Shown in pieces: positions 35,228 through 44,694 of a DNA stretch of 64,000 nt. Position 1 is the first letter of the stretch. Each line of letters starts with the position of its first letter. Below the pieces are notes generated by a model. The model had not been told where the DNA came from. It saw only the letters and a program-made list of their open reading frames with translations, and made no database searches. The position numbers and the translations under genes are program-made. The DNA is from Bacteroidaceae bacterium (GTDB taxonomy: Bacteria > Bacteroidota > Bacteroidia > Bacteroidales > Bacteroidaceae): positions 1-64,000 of the forward strand of contig JAFZFO010000023.1 in assembly GCA_017555845.1 (NCBI GenBank). Direction: 5' to 3'.

Positions 35228-36154
35228 ATGAATACTGTACCCATAGTCTTTTGCTTTGACAATAATCTTGTTAAGCCTGCTTGCGTGTGCCTCTCATCGT
35301 TGATGATGAGTGCAAACGAGGATACCTTCTATGATATTTTTATCTTGTATTCGCAAAAACAGCCGCTTGAACATACGCAAATAGACAAATTGCCCGGCTA
35401 CTACAAGAACTGCCGTATACAGTACAGGACTGTAGATGGCACTTTTGATGAGGCTTTTGAAATCCGTGGTATAACCACTCCGGCCTATTATCGTCTGTTG
35501 ATACCGGAACTGATACCGGAGTATGACAAAGTACTTTATTCCGATGTCGATGTCATATTCCGCGAAGATCTCACCAAATATTATAATACCGACATGACGG
35601 GGTATTATGTTGCTGGTGTCGATTCGCTGGCCGGTTTGCAGCCCGGGCTTGTGAAATACTATAACGGCACTATTGGTACAGGCCCCGAGGGTATAATATA
35701 TTCAGGTAACCTTATTATCAATTCAAGGGAGATTCTCAAGGACAATATAATACCGCGCTTCAAGGAGCTTGCCAAGAACAAGTACACATTCCAGGATATG
35801 GATGTGTTGAACATTGCATGCCGTGGAAAGATAAAGTATCTGCCACCATCGTTCTGCCTTACAACATACATATCGGAGTATAATGTCTACCGCAAAGCGG
35901 AAATCTTGAATGTATGGAGCAAGACAGATATTGATGATGCCTTGTCGCACGGAATTGTGCATTTCAATGGCAAGAAACCATGGAAGGATGTTTGTATAAA
36001 CTTCGACATATGGTGGGAGTATTACCGTCGTTGTCCTTTCTTTGATGAGAAATTCTATTTCAATTTCTTTAATTATAAACTTAATGAACTGGATCATCTG
36101 CCTTTGATGAAGAGAATAAAGGTGTTGTTAAGATATTTTATGATAAAGTTATAG
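35228..36154 (+). CDS. Glycosyltransferase family 8
   Basis: This 308-aa retaining GT-A enzyme has MNTVPIVFCFDNNLVKPACV, the GT8 DXD motif in VLYSDVDVIFRED, and the C-terminal GIVHFNGKKPWKD typical of GT8. Members transfer galactose or glucose in LPS and capsule cores. The frame extends back to 35207; ATG 35228 lies directly before the first strand and five bases after the preceding stop. Its base composition is closer to the housekeeping genes than the AT-rich GTs next to it. Confidence 0.85.
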   Translation: MNTVPIVFCFDNNLVKPACVCLSSLMMSANEDTFYDIFILYSQKQPLEHTQIDKLPGYYKNCRIQYRTVDGTFDEAFEIRGITTPAYYRLLIPELIPEYDKVLYSDVDVIFREDLTKYYNTDMTGYYVAGVDSLAGLQPGLVKYYNGTIGTGPEGIIYSGNLIINSREILKDNIIPRFKELAKNKYTFQDMDVLNIACRGKIKYLPPSFCLTTYISEYNVYRKAEILNVWSKTDIDDALSHGIVHFNGKKPWKDVCINFDIWWEYYRRCPFFDEKFYFNFFNYKLNELDHLPLMKRIKVLLRYFMIKL

Positions 36155-36166
36155 TGTTTTAGTATA

Positions 36167-36901
36167 ATGAAAACCTATATAGTTAATTTGGCAACATCTA
36201 CGGCTCGCAAAGAGTATATGCGGGAGTTGCTTGGTAAGTATAATTTTTTAGAACAAGAGTTCATTGAAGCTGTAGACGGGCGTGTCTTCACTCCCGAAGA
36301 ACGCAGAAAGGCTTTTGATGATAAAACATGTTATAAGAGGTATGGCCGTTTAATAAATGGTGGTGAAGTTGGTTGCACTCTAAGCCATTTCAAGTGCTAC
36401 AACAAACTGGCCGAATCGAATGATAAGTTTGTGCTGATTCTAGAAGATGATATAACTATAATGCGCGATCCTAACGAACTGGATTGGGCTGGAATTCGGG
36501 AATTCATGTCAGTTGATGAACCTCGCATAATGTTCCTCTCAGGTGATTACTGGTATTGGGGCAAGAAAAATGTAACACGCGTTTTTAGTGCAGTGGGTAG
36601 TTATGCTTATTTTATAAACCATGCAGCAGCTGTTAGAATTGTGAATAAGATACCAACCCCTTCCAATGTTGCCGATGACTGGGATGTGTATAAGTTGCTA
36701 GGAGTGAAGTTGTTTGCAATACACCCCTATGTGATTGATGCGAACATTGCAGATATCCCGTCTGAAATTCAACAGAATTATTGGGGTAACCACAAGGATA
36801 AGATGTCATTAAGGTTTGTTTTGCGTACACTGTATGTCGGTTTTGTAAAACGCTGTTTGGGACGAATAGGTAACTTTGAATCAAAGGTAAGAACTGAATA
36901 A
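36167..36901 (+). CDS. Glycosyltransferase family 25
   Basis: The 244-aa sequence begins MKTYIVNLATSTARKEYMRE and has GEVGCTLSHFKCYNKL with FVLILEDDITI, the signature of GT25 lipooligosaccharide galactosyltransferases such as LgtB/LgtE. A galactose transfer is likely but not proven. It is followed by the acyltransferase gene one base later. Confidence 0.85.
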   Translation: MKTYIVNLATSTARKEYMRELLGKYNFLEQEFIEAVDGRVFTPEERRKAFDDKTCYKRYGRLINGGEVGCTLSHFKCYNKLAESNDKFVLILEDDITIMRDPNELDWAGIREFMSVDEPRIMFLSGDYWYWGKKNVTRVFSAVGSYAYFINHAAAVRIVNKIPTPSNVADDWDVYKLLGVKLFAIHPYVIDANIADIPSEIQQNYWGNHKDKMSLRFVLRTLYVGFVKRCLGRIGNFESKVRTE

Positions 36902-36902
36902 T

Positions 36903-37901
36903 ATGGCAAATAACAGACTTTTAAGTGTTGAGGCTCTCCGTTTCATATTCATGACAATAATTGCCTTGTGGCACTTTGGTAGAATAAACCCTTTTACTCA
37001 CGGATACATAGCCGTCGATTTTTTCTTTATACTGTCGGGCTATTTTCTTTATAGAAGTTACATAAAGCATAAATACGATGCTTTTTCATATACAGTAGCT
37101 AAACTGAAGCGGTTTTACCCTGAGTATATTATTGTTTTTGCTGCAGCTTTCTTAATGAAATTACAGATATTGTTGCGTAGCAATGATATTATAACTGTTC
37201 TGTTCAATGCCATAAGTGAAGGACTGCTGATAAATGGTATTGGCTTATTCGGTGGTTCTGTCAATCCTCCGTCATGGTATGTCAGCGTTCTGTTGATAGG
37301 CGGTGGAATATTATACGCGGTGTTGTTTTATAATAGAAGACTTGCTTTGAATGTGGTTTTCCCGTTATTTGTCCTTTTCTCATACACCTATCTGTTGGGG
37401 GTCAACGGTTCTATCGAACAATTTGCCACCGTTGGCTTTGTATGTCAACCGTTATTTCGTGGTATGGCGGGTATGGCATTGGGAATAGTACTTTCGGCTT
37501 TTTTATTGAGGTATAGTGAAATGTTGAGTTGCAAACATGTAATATTGGATGTCGTATCTATGATAGCAGTTATTGTAGTAGGTATACTTCTTTTTTACAA
37601 ACAGAATTATGATAATATGGCTTTGTTAGCATTCTGTATGTTGATTTTGTCATGCTCAATATCAAATTCACTTGTGAATAGAATCTTCCAATCTCAAATA
37701 TGGGCAAAACTTGGTGGAATTACTTTTGAAATGCTTTTAGTCCATGCTCCAGTCATTTGGGTAATGAATAGTTTGACACGCTGTATTCCTTTGTCTTCTT
37801 TTGAGAAATCATTTTTGGCTGTTGCGTACATAATTGTTGTTGTAACAGTATCATTTGTACTCAAGATTTTGAATAATAGGGTCAAAGAGCTGTTTAAGTA
37901 G
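36903..37901 (+). CDS. Acyltransferase family 3 (OafA/YrhL-like) membrane protein
   Basis: This 332-aa protein has about ten predicted membrane helices. The opening RLLSVEALRFIFMTIIALWH (catalytic His) and a conserved AVDFFFILSGYFLYRSY are typical of acyltransferase-3 proteins that add acetyl or other acyl groups to surface polysaccharides. It sits next to GT25 and the fucosyltransferase gene, so a capsule sugar is the probable acceptor. Confidence 0.88.
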   Translation: MANNRLLSVEALRFIFMTIIALWHFGRINPFTHGYIAVDFFFILSGYFLYRSYIKHKYDAFSYTVAKLKRFYPEYIIVFAAAFLMKLQILLRSNDIITVLFNAISEGLLINGIGLFGGSVNPPSWYVSVLLIGGGILYAVLFYNRRLALNVVFPLFVLFSYTYLLGVNGSIEQFATVGFVCQPLFRGMAGMALGIVLSAFLLRYSEMLSCKHVILDVVSMIAVIVVGILLFYKQNYDNMALLAFCMLILSCSISNSLVNRIFQSQIWAKLGGITFEMLLVHAPVIWVMNSLTRCIPLSSFEKSFLAVAYIIVVVTVSFVLKILNNRVKELFK

Positions 37902-37907
37902 CAGGTT

Positions 37908-38879
37908 ATGAATAATAAGATAAAAATAAATTTTGTTGACTTTTGGGGAGATTTCAATAAGTGCGATAACTTCATTACCCGTGCTTTAAGCAAAAAGTAC
38001 GAGGTGGCGATTTCCGACAATCCCGATTATCTGTTCTTTGGAACATTTGGCTACAGGCATCTGAATTACAACTGTGTCAAGATTATGTTCATTGGTGAGA
38101 ACATTGCCCCTGATTTCAACTTATGCGATTATGCACTGGGTTTTGACTTCATACAGTTTGGTGACCGCTATATGCGATTGCCTCTTTATTGCACATATGA
38201 AAGTTTTGCATCGTTGGCACAAACACGATTGCCCAGTGATGAGGCTTTGATTGACAGGAAATTCTGCTCTATGGTGGTTTCCAACAACAGGCATGCCTCG
38301 CCGCACAGAGAACGCTTTTTTAAACTGTTGTCGGAATATAAACAGGTTGATTCCGGCGGTAGGCTTTGGAACAATGTTGGCGGCCCTGTAGCCAACAAGT
38401 TGGAGTTTGTGTCGCAGTACAAGTTCAATATTGCTTTCGAGAACAGTGCGGTACATGGATATACTACAGAAAAAATCATGGAACCAATGGCTGTCAATAC
38501 ATTGCCCTTATATTGGGGAAATCCTTTGGTGTGTAAGGATTTCAATGCGGCTTCGTTTGTGAATGTCAACGATTTTGCATCAATGGAAGACGCGGTGCAG
38601 CATATTGTGGATTTGGATAATGACGATTCCAAGTATCTGCAGATGATTAAAGCCCCCAAGGTGCTTGATGAAAATATAATTAATTGGGAAGAGCGACTGT
38701 TGGATTTCCTTTCAAATATTATTGAAAAGCCTATTGAGGAGGCGAGGTATCTTGCTCCATTCGGTGTACAGAAATTATACCGTGAGGAGTTGCTTGCATA
38801 TGATATACTTTCCCGCAGGCTTAAAGTCAAGAAGATTGTAGCTGCATACGATAAATTAAGAAAGAAAATCAGAGGATGA
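37908..38879 (+). CDS. Alpha-1,3-fucosyltransferase, GT10 family
   Basis: This 323-aa soluble GT-B enzyme has the GT10 signature YKFNIAFENSAVHGYTTEKI followed by MEPMAVNTLPLYWGNP, the conserved GDP-fucose-binding core. Bacterial GT10 enzymes fucosylate GlcNAc, sometimes mimicking Lewis antigens of the host. GDP-fucose synthesis genes are not in the window. The stop overlaps the next GT2 start by four bases. Confidence 0.9.
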   Translation: MNNKIKINFVDFWGDFNKCDNFITRALSKKYEVAISDNPDYLFFGTFGYRHLNYNCVKIMFIGENIAPDFNLCDYALGFDFIQFGDRYMRLPLYCTYESFASLAQTRLPSDEALIDRKFCSMVVSNNRHASPHRERFFKLLSEYKQVDSGGRLWNNVGGPVANKLEFVSQYKFNIAFENSAVHGYTTEKIMEPMAVNTLPLYWGNPLVCKDFNAASFVNVNDFASMEDAVQHIVDLDNDDSKYLQMIKAPKVLDENIINWEERLLDFLSNIIEKPIEEARYLAPFGVQKLYREELLAYDILSRRLKVKKIVAAYDKLRKKIRG

Positions 38880-39850
38880 AAGTTTCAGTTATAATACCAA
38901 TATACAATGTCGCCCGTTTTATTGAGCGTTGCGCTGTGTCGCTTATGGAGCAGACGCTCAGTGGCGTGGAGTATATCTTTGTGAATGACGCCACGCCCGA
39001 TGACAGCATGCAGTTGTTGCGTGCAGTACTTGAGCGTTACCCTGCAAAGGCAGCGCAGGTGAAGATTGTTGAGCATGCGCAGAACAAGGGGTTGCCGGCG
39101 GCGCGAAACACCGGCCTTGCTGTGGCAAAGGGTGAGTATGTGTTCCATTGCGACAGCGATGATTACGTTGAGCCTACCATACTTGAGGAACTATACAACG
39201 CAGTAAAGGGATGTGATGCCGATTTTGTGTGGTGTGATTGGTACCTGAGCTATGACAACAGCGAACGATACATGAAACAGCCGTCGTTCAACACCTCGTT
39301 GGAAGCACTGAAAGCAATGCTTGGTGGTGCCATGAAATACAATGTGTGGAACAAACTGGTGAGGCGTAGCCTGTATGTTGACAATGGCATTGAGTTTCCT
39401 GCCGGTTATGGCATGGGCGAGGACATGACAATGATACGCCTGGTGGCATGCGCAGGGAAGGTTGCGTATGTCAACAAGGCGCTGTATCACTATGTACGTA
39501 GCAATTCCGAGGCCATGACACAGGCTTATAGTGAGTGTCATTTGCGTGATGTGAGTTACAATGTGAATGAGACAATGGAATTCTTGGCCTCAAAAGGACT
39601 GGATACCGAAAAGGAGATGGCTTTCTTCAAGTTGAATGTGAAACTGCCGTTTTTGGTTACAGGGAACTGGGATTCATACCGCATGTGGAGCAAGTGGTAT
39701 CCCGAGGCCAATGCATATATTGGCGCTAATGTCAATATGCCATGGCGTACACGTTTCTTGCAACAGATGGCTGCAAAGCGCTTCTATGTTGGGGTATGGA
39801 TTTATTATCAGGTGATATATAGGTTTTTATATACTATTTTGTATAAGTAA
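38876..39850 (+). CDS. Glycosyltransferase family 2
   Basis: The 324-aa protein has the GT2 layout (VSVIIPIYNVARFIERC, VEYIFVNDATPDDS, the DXD-like FHCDSDDYVEPTILEEL). It is translationally coupled to the fucosyltransferase gene (ATGA). It is richer in GC than several neighbours, another composition break inside the locus. Confidence 0.9.
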   Translation: MKVSVIIPIYNVARFIERCAVSLMEQTLSGVEYIFVNDATPDDSMQLLRAVLERYPAKAAQVKIVEHAQNKGLPAARNTGLAVAKGEYVFHCDSDDYVEPTILEELYNAVKGCDADFVWCDWYLSYDNSERYMKQPSFNTSLEALKAMLGGAMKYNVWNKLVRRSLYVDNGIEFPAGYGMGEDMTMIRLVACAGKVAYVNKALYHYVRSNSEAMTQAYSECHLRDVSYNVNETMEFLASKGLDTEKEMAFFKLNVKLPFLVTGNWDSYRMWSKWYPEANAYIGANVNMPWRTRFLQQMAAKRFYVGVWIYYQVIYRFLYTILYK

Positions 39851-39853
39851 GTT

Positions 39854-41167
39854 ATGTTGAAATTCTTTTTGATAGTACTGACAGGAATACTTACAAGTTG
39901 TTTTTATTTCCCTTTTAACACGCCGTTATTACCAGCGGGAATGAATACAAAGATGCTGATGGCGGTAATAGGTCTGTTGATAGGTGGAATGAAGATGTTG
40001 CATTCAAGTACGGCAAATATTGACAAGTCATATTTTGTCATATCTTTATATGCAATGGTTGTGTCATTGGTGTGTGGTTTTGCAGTGGTATATAATGGCA
40101 CGACCGATACTTCTTATGTCTCATATATAATGTCCATGTGGACCTGGTTGGGTGGTGCATATGCTGTATGCAACATAATAAAGGCGGTACATGGTAAGTT
40201 GTCAATAACTCTGCTGACAAATTATCTTGTAGCTGTTTGTGTTGTCCAGTGTGTTTTTGCAATAGTTATTGACAATGTTCCTTCTGCGCAAAATATTGTG
40301 GATACATACATCAATATAGGCCAGGACTTTGATAAATCTGTCAATCGTTTGTATTCGTTAGGCGCTCACCTTGACACCGCAGGAATGCGATTTTCTTTGG
40401 TACTTGTGTTGTTGGCCCATCTATTGATCAATATTCAAAAAACAATTTACAAAAAGTGGATTTGGCTGTATTTGGCAGCATATGCAATAATCGTTGTCAT
40501 AGGTAATATGATGGCAAGGACAACCTCTGTTGGAATGGTAATCTCTATTGCGTATATGGCAATTGGTTCTGGCGTACATAAAATGTTAATCAGTGCTGGA
40601 GCACGTAAATTGTGGCTGTCTATAGGAACTGTTGCATTATTGGTTTTCCCATATATAGTATATAAATACAACACTGATGTTGAGTTCCACAATGACATGC
40701 GTTTTGCATTTGAGGGTTTCTTTGCTTTATTTGAGGAGGGACATTGGGAGGTTGGTTCAAATACACAGTTGAAGAATATGGTTGTTTTGCCTGATAATTT
40801 CAAAACATGGGTGATTGGCGACGGATATTTTAATAATCCGGTATGGAGCGATCCATATTACATTGGAGAAGTTACGGGTGGATATTACAAAGGTACTGAT
40901 GTGGGATATTTGCGTTTCATTTTTTATATGGGCTTGACAGGGCTTCTTGCGTTCAGTGTATTTATGTGCAAGGCTGCACAAATGGCAGTTGTGCGCTTCA
41001 GGGAGTACAGGACCATGATTCTATTGCTGCTGTTGGTGCACTTTGTGGTTTGGCTCAAGGTATCTAGTGACTGCTTTGTAATTTTTGCACTTTTTCTTTG
41101 CATCCCCAAAGAGGACAACGATGAATATAACAAACTTGTAACGGTAAACGATGAAAATTCTCTATAA
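39854..41167 (+). CDS. Wzy-like polysaccharide polymerase
   Basis: This 437-aa protein has about 11-12 predicted membrane helices and one large loop (around residues 270-345, containing FAFEGFFALFEEG and NPVWSDPYYIGEVTGG). That is typical of O-antigen/capsule polymerases, which have weak sequence conservation. It would link flipped repeat units in the periplasm. It starts three bases after the GT2 stop and overlaps the next GT4 by 17 bases. Confidence 0.75.
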   Translation: MLKFFLIVLTGILTSCFYFPFNTPLLPAGMNTKMLMAVIGLLIGGMKMLHSSTANIDKSYFVISLYAMVVSLVCGFAVVYNGTTDTSYVSYIMSMWTWLGGAYAVCNIIKAVHGKLSITLLTNYLVAVCVVQCVFAIVIDNVPSAQNIVDTYINIGQDFDKSVNRLYSLGAHLDTAGMRFSLVLVLLAHLLINIQKTIYKKWIWLYLAAYAIIVVIGNMMARTTSVGMVISIAYMAIGSGVHKMLISAGARKLWLSIGTVALLVFPYIVYKYNTDVEFHNDMRFAFEGFFALFEEGHWEVGSNTQLKNMVVLPDNFKTWVIGDGYFNNPVWSDPYYIGEVTGGYYKGTDVGYLRFIFYMGLTGLLAFSVFMCKAAQMAVVRFREYRTMILLLLLVHFVVWLKVSSDCFVIFALFLCIPKEDNDEYNKLVTVNDENSL

Positions 41168-42281
41168 CATTGCCGGTACGTGCCATTCGGGTGGAATGGA
41201 GCGTGTGCTTGCCAACAAGGCCAATTGGTTGGTTGCAAATGGGTATGATGTGGTTATTGTAACCACAGACCAACGTGGCGAGCCTCCTTTCTTTGCACTT
41301 GACGAGCGTATAAAGTGCCATGACCTTGGCGTGAATTATGAAGAGAACAACGGTGCGGGGTTCCTTAACAAGTTACTGAAATATCCTGCAAAGCAACGCA
41401 AACACAAGAGATTGTTGCGCGAGGTGCTTGCCGAGGAATGCCCTGATATTACAGTCTCAATGTTCTGCAATGATGTCTCATTCATTGCGGGACTGAAAGA
41501 AGGTGGTAAGAAGGTGCTTGAGATTCATTTTGGCAAGCATAAACGTTTGCAGTATGGTCGCAAGGGGCTGTGGCGCCTTGCCGATTTGTGGCGCACGCGT
41601 CAAGATGAGCGTCTGGTGCGCCGCTTTGACCGCTTTGTGGTGCTTACCAACGAGGATAAAGAGCTTTGGGGCGATATCCCGGGGATGGTTGTTATTCCCA
41701 ATGCAAAGACCTTTACGCCATTGGCCCATGCCGCGCTTGACAATAAGAGGGTTATTGCTGTTGGGCGCTATACGCACCAAAAAGGCTTTGAGCGACTCAT
41801 TGAAGCCTGGCGACTCATTTGTGACAAGGTCCCGGGCTGGTCACTTGATATTATTGGTGATGGTGAGCAACGTGTAGTCTTGCAGGAACTTGTGGATACC
41901 TATGGTCTTGGTAATTCCGTTACTTTGGTGCCGCCAACGAATGATATGCCGGCGGTGTACATGAATGCTTCGGTTGTGGCAATGTCATCTCGTTATGAGG
42001 GGTTGCCGATGATTCTTGTTGAGGCGCAGGCTTTTGGATTGCCAATTGTATCATTTGACAGCCAATGTGGTCCTGCCGATGTGGTTGAGGATAGCGTGAC
42101 CGGTTTCTTGGTTCCAGAGGGTGATGTGCATGCACTGGCTCACAGGCTTGAGTGTGTCATGTGCAACGATAAATTGAGGAAAGATATGGGTGCTGCGGCT
42201 TGCAAGGCCTCAGAGCGTTATAGTGTGGGGAAGGTAATGGGACAGTGGTGCGAACTGTTTAATTCAGTTGTAAAGGAATGA
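41151..42281 (+). CDS. Glycosyltransferase family 4
   Basis: This 376-aa GT-B retaining enzyme has IAGTCHSGGMERVLANKANW, IAVGRYTHQKGFERLIEAW and the E-x7-E region SSRYEGLPMILVEAQAFGLP. It resembles the galactosyl/GalNAc transferases common in capsule operons. It overlaps the Wzy-like gene by 17 bases and is coupled (ATGA) to the next GT4. Confidence 0.9.
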   Translation: MKILYNIAGTCHSGGMERVLANKANWLVANGYDVVIVTTDQRGEPPFFALDERIKCHDLGVNYEENNGAGFLNKLLKYPAKQRKHKRLLREVLAEECPDITVSMFCNDVSFIAGLKEGGKKVLEIHFGKHKRLQYGRKGLWRLADLWRTRQDERLVRRFDRFVVLTNEDKELWGDIPGMVVIPNAKTFTPLAHAALDNKRVIAVGRYTHQKGFERLIEAWRLICDKVPGWSLDIIGDGEQRVVLQELVDTYGLGNSVTLVPPTNDMPAVYMNASVVAMSSRYEGLPMILVEAQAFGLPIVSFDSQCGPADVVEDSVTGFLVPEGDVHALAHRLECVMCNDKLRKDMGAAACKASERYSVGKVMGQWCELFNSVVKE

Positions 42282-43381
42282 AGACAATAGTAATATCTGC
42301 TGTAAATATACGCCAGGGTGGTACACTGACCATTTTGCGTAATTGTCTTGAATATCTGTCGGGGGTGGTTGCCAATGGAGAGTATCGGGTTGTTGCGTTG
42401 GTGCATAATAAGGACTTGGTTTGTTATCCCGGCATTGAGTACATTGAAATGCCCGATTGTATCAAGGGGTGGGGGCGTCGTTTGTGGTGCGAGTATGTTA
42501 CAATGCGTGCGGTATCAAAGAAACTGGCACCGGTGTACTTGTGGCTGTCGTTGCATGATACAACGCCGCGTGTCAATGCAGTGCGTCAGGCGGTCTATTG
42601 TCAGACATCATTCCCTTTCTTGAAGTTGCGGCCACGTGATTTGCTGTTTAATTACAAGATTGTGCTATTTGGGCTCTTCACGCGCTTTGCATACAGGATT
42701 GGAATAAAAAAGAATAAGTACCTTGTTGTGCAGGCAAACTGGCTCCGTGATGGCTTCGCAAAAATGTTTGGCTTACCGCGCAGCAGGTTTATTGTGGCTC
42801 CTCCGGAGAGAAAAGCTGCTGAGCCAGGACTGCTTTATGATGGAAAGAGTGATGTTTACACATTCTTTATGGCCTCAATAGCCGATTGTCACAAGAATTT
42901 TGAGACTTTATGTGAGGCTGCGAGATTATTACAGGACGAGGTCGGTACTGGCAAATTCAGGGTGGTGCTTACTATTGGCGCTGATGATAATAGGTATTCA
43001 AAGTGGTTACATAGTCAGTGGGGAACGGTAGAGTCGGTGGAATTTGCAGGATACATGGACAAGAAACGCCTTTACGACAATTATTCCACTGCAGACTGCC
43101 TGGTGTTCGCATCTCGTGTAGAGACATGGGGGCTTCCTATCAGTGAATTTGCCGTTACTGGAAAACCAATGCTTTTGGCCGACTTGCCTTATGCATATGA
43201 AACAGCAGCCGGTGCTCATCGTGTCGCATTCTTTGATGCATGCAATGCCGTAGAACTCAAGGATTTGATGAAACACGCGATGGAAGGGGACTGCTCAATG
43301 TTTGCATCTGTTCCTCATGTCACACCCGAGGCACCGGTAGCTAATACATGGCAGGAACTATTTGATATTTTGCTGGGGTAG
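42278..43381 (+). CDS. Glycosyltransferase family 4
   Basis: The 367-aa protein has NIRQGGTLTILRNCLEYL, a donor half with FMASIADCHKNFETLCEAAR and ASRVETWGLPISEFAVTGKP (GT4 motif with Glu). It is the last gene of the first assembly block; a gap of 190 bases with a new promoter follows. Confidence 0.87.
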   Translation: MKTIVISAVNIRQGGTLTILRNCLEYLSGVVANGEYRVVALVHNKDLVCYPGIEYIEMPDCIKGWGRRLWCEYVTMRAVSKKLAPVYLWLSLHDTTPRVNAVRQAVYCQTSFPFLKLRPRDLLFNYKIVLFGLFTRFAYRIGIKKNKYLVVQANWLRDGFAKMFGLPRSRFIVAPPERKAAEPGLLYDGKSDVYTFFMASIADCHKNFETLCEAARLLQDEVGTGKFRVVLTIGADDNRYSKWLHSQWGTVESVEFAGYMDKKRLYDNYSTADCLVFASRVETWGLPISEFAVTGKPMLLADLPYAYETAAGAHRVAFFDACNAVELKDLMKHAMEGDCSMFASVPHVTPEAPVANTWQELFDILLG

Positions 43382-43534
43382 CAAAATGTCCCATCTTCGG
43401 TAGTTTAAAGGTAAATATTTACATGGAAAAGGTACAAAATGAGCATTTTTTAACATGAGGTAATTTTTTTTAGAATTTTATCCCTTGTGTGCGAAATTCA
43501 CTCTTTCATATTACTTAATTTGCTATAAATGATG

Positions 43535-43542
43535 TACCTTTG
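43535..43542 (+). promoter_or_regulatory. Internal promoter of the capsule locus
   Basis: TACCTTTG, a perfect -7 box, lies 34 bases before the ATG at 43576. It suggests the genes from this GT4 to Wzc can be transcribed independently of the upxY promoter. Confidence 0.65.
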
Positions 43543-43575
43543 TAGGTTGAAGGGGTATACTGATAACTAAAAGCT

Positions 43576-44694
43576 ATGAAAATACTTCAACTGGGCAAAT
43601 TTTTCCCTATCCGCGGTGGTGTGGAGAAGGTGGCGTACGACCTCATGACGGGGTTGAGCGAGCTCGGTGTGCAGTGTGACATGATGTGCGCCTTTGCCAA
43701 GGGCGGCACAAAGGTTATCAGCCTTAACGAAAATGCCAATCTCATAGGCTGCCGCACTCTGGTTAAGGTCGCAGCCACAATGATATCTCCCGCAATGATT
43801 CTCCAGTTGAGAAAGCGTTGCAGGGAGTATGATGTCATTCACGTGCATCATCCCGACCCGATGGCCTGCCTGGCACTCTACCTCTCGGGCTACAAGGGAA
43901 AGGTGGTGCTGCACTGGCACTCCGACATCGAGAAGCAGAAGAACCTGCTGCGCCTGTACAAGCCTTTCCAGGACTGGCTTGTGAAGCGTGCCAATGTCAT
44001 TGTGGGGACAACCCCTGCTTATCTCTCGGCATCGCCATTCCTGACGACAGTGCAGGACAAGCTTTATTGCCTGCCAATCGGTGTCGAGCCAGTTCTCCCA
44101 TCGGTTGAGGGTGCAGCAAGGATACGTGCGGCCTATCCGGGAAAGAAGATTGTCTTCTCGTTGGGACGTCTTGTTGCCTACAAGGGATTCCGTTACCTCA
44201 TTGAGGCTGCCCGTTACCTCTGTGACGATTGGGTGGTGCTCATTGGCGGCGAAGGCCCGCTTGAGGGAACACTGCGCAAGAGCATACAGGCGTGGGGCCT
44301 CGAGGACAAGGTTAAGCTCCTTGGCCGCATCCCGTCCGAAGACCTGTTCGCCTATTATGGCGCCTGCACGCTTTTCTGCCTTAGCAGTGTGCAGAAGACC
44401 GAGGCCTTCGGCATCGTGCAGATTGAGGCCATGTCATGCGGCAAGCCCGTTGTGGCAACCCGCATCCCCGGCTCGGGCGTCTCATGGGTCAACGAACACG
44501 GCGTGTCGGGCCTGAACGTGGCCCCCAAGAACGCCAAGAAACTGGCCGAGAAGATAATGGAGATTGGCGACGACGAGACTAAATACACAGCATATTGCCA
44601 GGGCGCCGAGCTGCGTTACAGCAACATGTTTACTAAGGAAAAAATGATACACAACATACAGGAAATATATCGCAAACTATGGACAAGACACTAA
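43576..44694 (+). CDS. Glycosyltransferase family 4
   Basis: This 372-aa GT-B enzyme has KFFPIRGGVEKVAYDLMTGL, HVHHPDPMACLALYLSGYKG, FSLGRLVAYKGFRYLIEAAR and EAFGIVQIEAMSCGKPVVAT, close to mannosyl- or galactosyl-type GT4 (WbdA/PimB-like). GC-rich host-like codons contrast with the upstream block. The end overlaps the sugar transferase start by 16 bases. Confidence 0.92.
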   Translation: MKILQLGKFFPIRGGVEKVAYDLMTGLSELGVQCDMMCAFAKGGTKVISLNENANLIGCRTLVKVAATMISPAMILQLRKRCREYDVIHVHHPDPMACLALYLSGYKGKVVLHWHSDIEKQKNLLRLYKPFQDWLVKRANVIVGTTPAYLSASPFLTTVQDKLYCLPIGVEPVLPSVEGAARIRAAYPGKKIVFSLGRLVAYKGFRYLIEAARYLCDDWVVLIGGEGPLEGTLRKSIQAWGLEDKVKLLGRIPSEDLFAYYGACTLFCLSSVQKTEAFGIVQIEAMSCGKPVVATRIPGSGVSWVNEHGVSGLNVAPKNAKKLAEKIMEIGDDETKYTAYCQGAELRYSNMFTKEKMIHNIQEIYRKLWTRH

